This document shows, piece by piece, positions 6,298-7,190 of a stretch of DNA of 7,190 bases. Numbering within the stretch: position 1 is the stretch's first letter; each line of letters starts with the position of its first letter. The position numbers and the translations under genes were made by a program. The DNA comes from Gemmatimonadales bacterium UBA4718 (GTDB lineage: Bacteria > Gemmatimonadota > Gemmatimonadetes > Gemmatimonadales > Gemmatimonadaceae): NCBI GenBank assembly GCA_002404375.1, contig DHJO01000001.1, forward strand, positions 51,589-58,778. The letters run 5' to 3'. The notes under the pieces are model-generated. The model saw only the letters and a program-made list of their open reading frames with translations. It was not told where the DNA came from and did not search any database.

Positions 6298-7190
6298 ATG
6301 GCTCAACAACAAATGCATCTTCCCGCCCACCATCGGCCAGGAGGTGGCTTTCGCAATCCCTGGCCGTCCTCGCAGATGCACGGATTGCTTGATTTTCTGA
6401 AGTGGTCATTAGTAGAGCGGCGGCGGAATCCGCGCCGCCCGGATCCCGACCCCAGCGTGTTCACTCGAGTGCCCCCCTCGTACGTCGTTCCGCGGACAGC
6501 TCCCGATTTGTCCACCATTACCTGGATCGGACACACCAGCTTCCTGATCCAGACAGGCGGACTCAACCTGCTGACAGACCCGACGTGGAGCGAACGTGCG
6601 TCACCGGTACAGTTCGCCGGGCCGAGACGATGGGTGCCACCTGCGGTCGACTTTGATGCGCTGCCTCCCATCGATGCCGTAATTCTCTCGCACGACCACT
6701 ACGACCATCTCGACTCGTCTACTGTATCACGTCTCGCGGAGCGTTATCCCGCGGCGAGGTGGTACGCGCCGCTCGGCGTGGGAGCATTTCTCCAACGCCG
6801 TGGCGCACGTGACGTTATACAGAGCGACTGGTGGGACGAGAGCACGTTGGGTGAGCTGCATTTGACTTGCCTTCCCGCTCAACACTTCTCGGGACGAACC
6901 CTCGGCAAGCGAAACACTACCCTCTGGTGTGGCTGGGGGCTGCGCACAGAGAACCACTCTCTTTTCTTTGCCGGGGACACTGCCCTTCATCCGGATTTTG
7001 GGTCTATCGCCACGAGATGCGGCCCTTTCGACGTCGCAATTCTGCCAATCGGCGCTTACGAGCCTCGCTGGTTCATGGGTTCCGTGCACATGAACCCGGA
7101 AGATTGCATCAACGCCGTCGACCAATTGGAGACCGGCCAGAATGGAACCAGGCTCGTGATGGCCGCAGCTCATTGGGGAACTTTCAAGCT
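6298..7190 (+). CDS. NAPE-PLD-like metallo-beta-lactamase-fold hydrolase (3' end outside window)
   Basis: The open frame from ATG 6298 to the window edge encodes at least 297 residues with no stop. It belongs to the zinc-dependent metallo-beta-lactamase fold, in the group of N-acyl-phosphatidylethanolamine phospholipase D (NAPE-PLD), which cleaves N-acylated phosphatidylethanolamine. Visible marks in order: FRNPWP (18-23), TWIGHTSFLIQ (75-85), LTDPTWSERASP (92-103), the metal motif SHDHYDHLD (131-139, HxHxDH with His132, His134, Asp136, His137), DWWDE (177-181), PAQHFSGR (193-200, His196), FAGDT (224-228, Asp227), LPIGAYEPRWFM (249-260) and AAHWGTF (290-296, His292). All metal ligands expected of the fold appear present. 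No signal peptide or clear ribosome-binding site is seen; the conserved FRNPWP near the N-terminus supports a start at or near 6298. It lies 37 bp after the aldo/keto reductase gene on the same strand, probably co-transcribed. The bacterial substrate is unproven. Confidence 0.9.
   Translation, partial: MAQQQMHLPAHHRPGGGFRNPWPSSQMHGLLDFLKWSLVERRRNPRRPDPDPSVFTRVPPSYVVPRTAPDLSTITWIGHTSFLIQTGGLNLLTDPTWSERASPVQFAGPRRWVPPAVDFDALPPIDAVILSHDHYDHLDSSTVSRLAERYPAARWYAPLGVGAFLQRRGARDVIQSDWWDESTLGELHLTCLPAQHFSGRTLGKRNTTLWCGWGLRTENHSLFFAGDTALHPDFGSIATRCGPFDVAILPIGAYEPRWFMGSVHMNPEDCINAVDQLETGQNGTRLVMAAAHWGTFK

Noticed and set aside
6415..6438. A GC-rich hairpin (GCGG / CCGC with a bulge) near the start of the NAPE-PLD-like gene
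   Set aside because: It encodes an Arg-rich stretch (RRRNPRR) whose codons explain the G/C symmetry, and there is no T-tract.
6727..7173. A 148-codon minus-strand open frame
   Set aside because: It is antisense to the NAPE-PLD-like gene, which has every family motif; it is a by-product of GC-rich codon use.

Overview
This is an ordinary-looking, moderately GC-rich bacterial chromosomal segment. It carries five complete protein genes and one gene cut by the right edge. The closest family resemblances I recall are to Gemmatimonadota: a YggX-type protein with an added CxxC/CxxC pair, a lipoprotein M1 peptidase with GGMEYP and HEHGH, and an aldo/keto reductase with a long family-specific insert. 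That taxonomic call is inference from memory. Two exported proteins with possible or clear lipid-attachment cysteines suggest a diderm cell with a busy envelope. I see no tRNA, rRNA, CRISPR array, insertion sequence or defence system.

Layout. Positions 1-152 are non-coding as far as I can tell. They hold a weak hairpin plus T-tract and a candidate leftward promoter. From 5038 down to 153 four genes lie head to tail on the minus strand: an M1-family metallopeptidase lipoprotein, a membrane fatty acid desaturase, a small YggX-like Fe(II)-trafficking or oxidative-damage-protection protein, and a GH3 beta-N-acetylhexosaminidase-like enzyme. The gaps are 73 bp, 8 bp and a one-base TAATG overlap, so at least the last three genes look like one translationally linked unit. 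A 118-bp divergent intergenic region (5039-5156) separates them from two plus-strand genes: an aldo/keto reductase (5157-6260) and, 37 bp later, a NAPE-PLD-type metallo-beta-lactamase-fold hydrolase running off the window.

How the genes may fit together (inference). The leftward unit combines envelope work with protection of iron-sulfur centres: surface peptide trimming, unsaturation of membrane acyl chains, and trimming of GlcNAc-containing wall sugars. The desaturase is a di-iron, oxygen-using enzyme, so sitting next to an iron-trafficking protein is reasonable. The rightward pair is a redox enzyme of unknown substrate and a likely phospholipid or N-acyl-lipid hydrolase.

Points most worth a second look: a perfect 24-bp palindrome inside the 5' part of the aldo/keto reductase gene, an Asn in place of the Asp of the NagZ-type Asp-His catalytic dyad in the GH3 enzyme, and the four-cysteine YggX variant. 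I did not find a convincing new multi-gene system.
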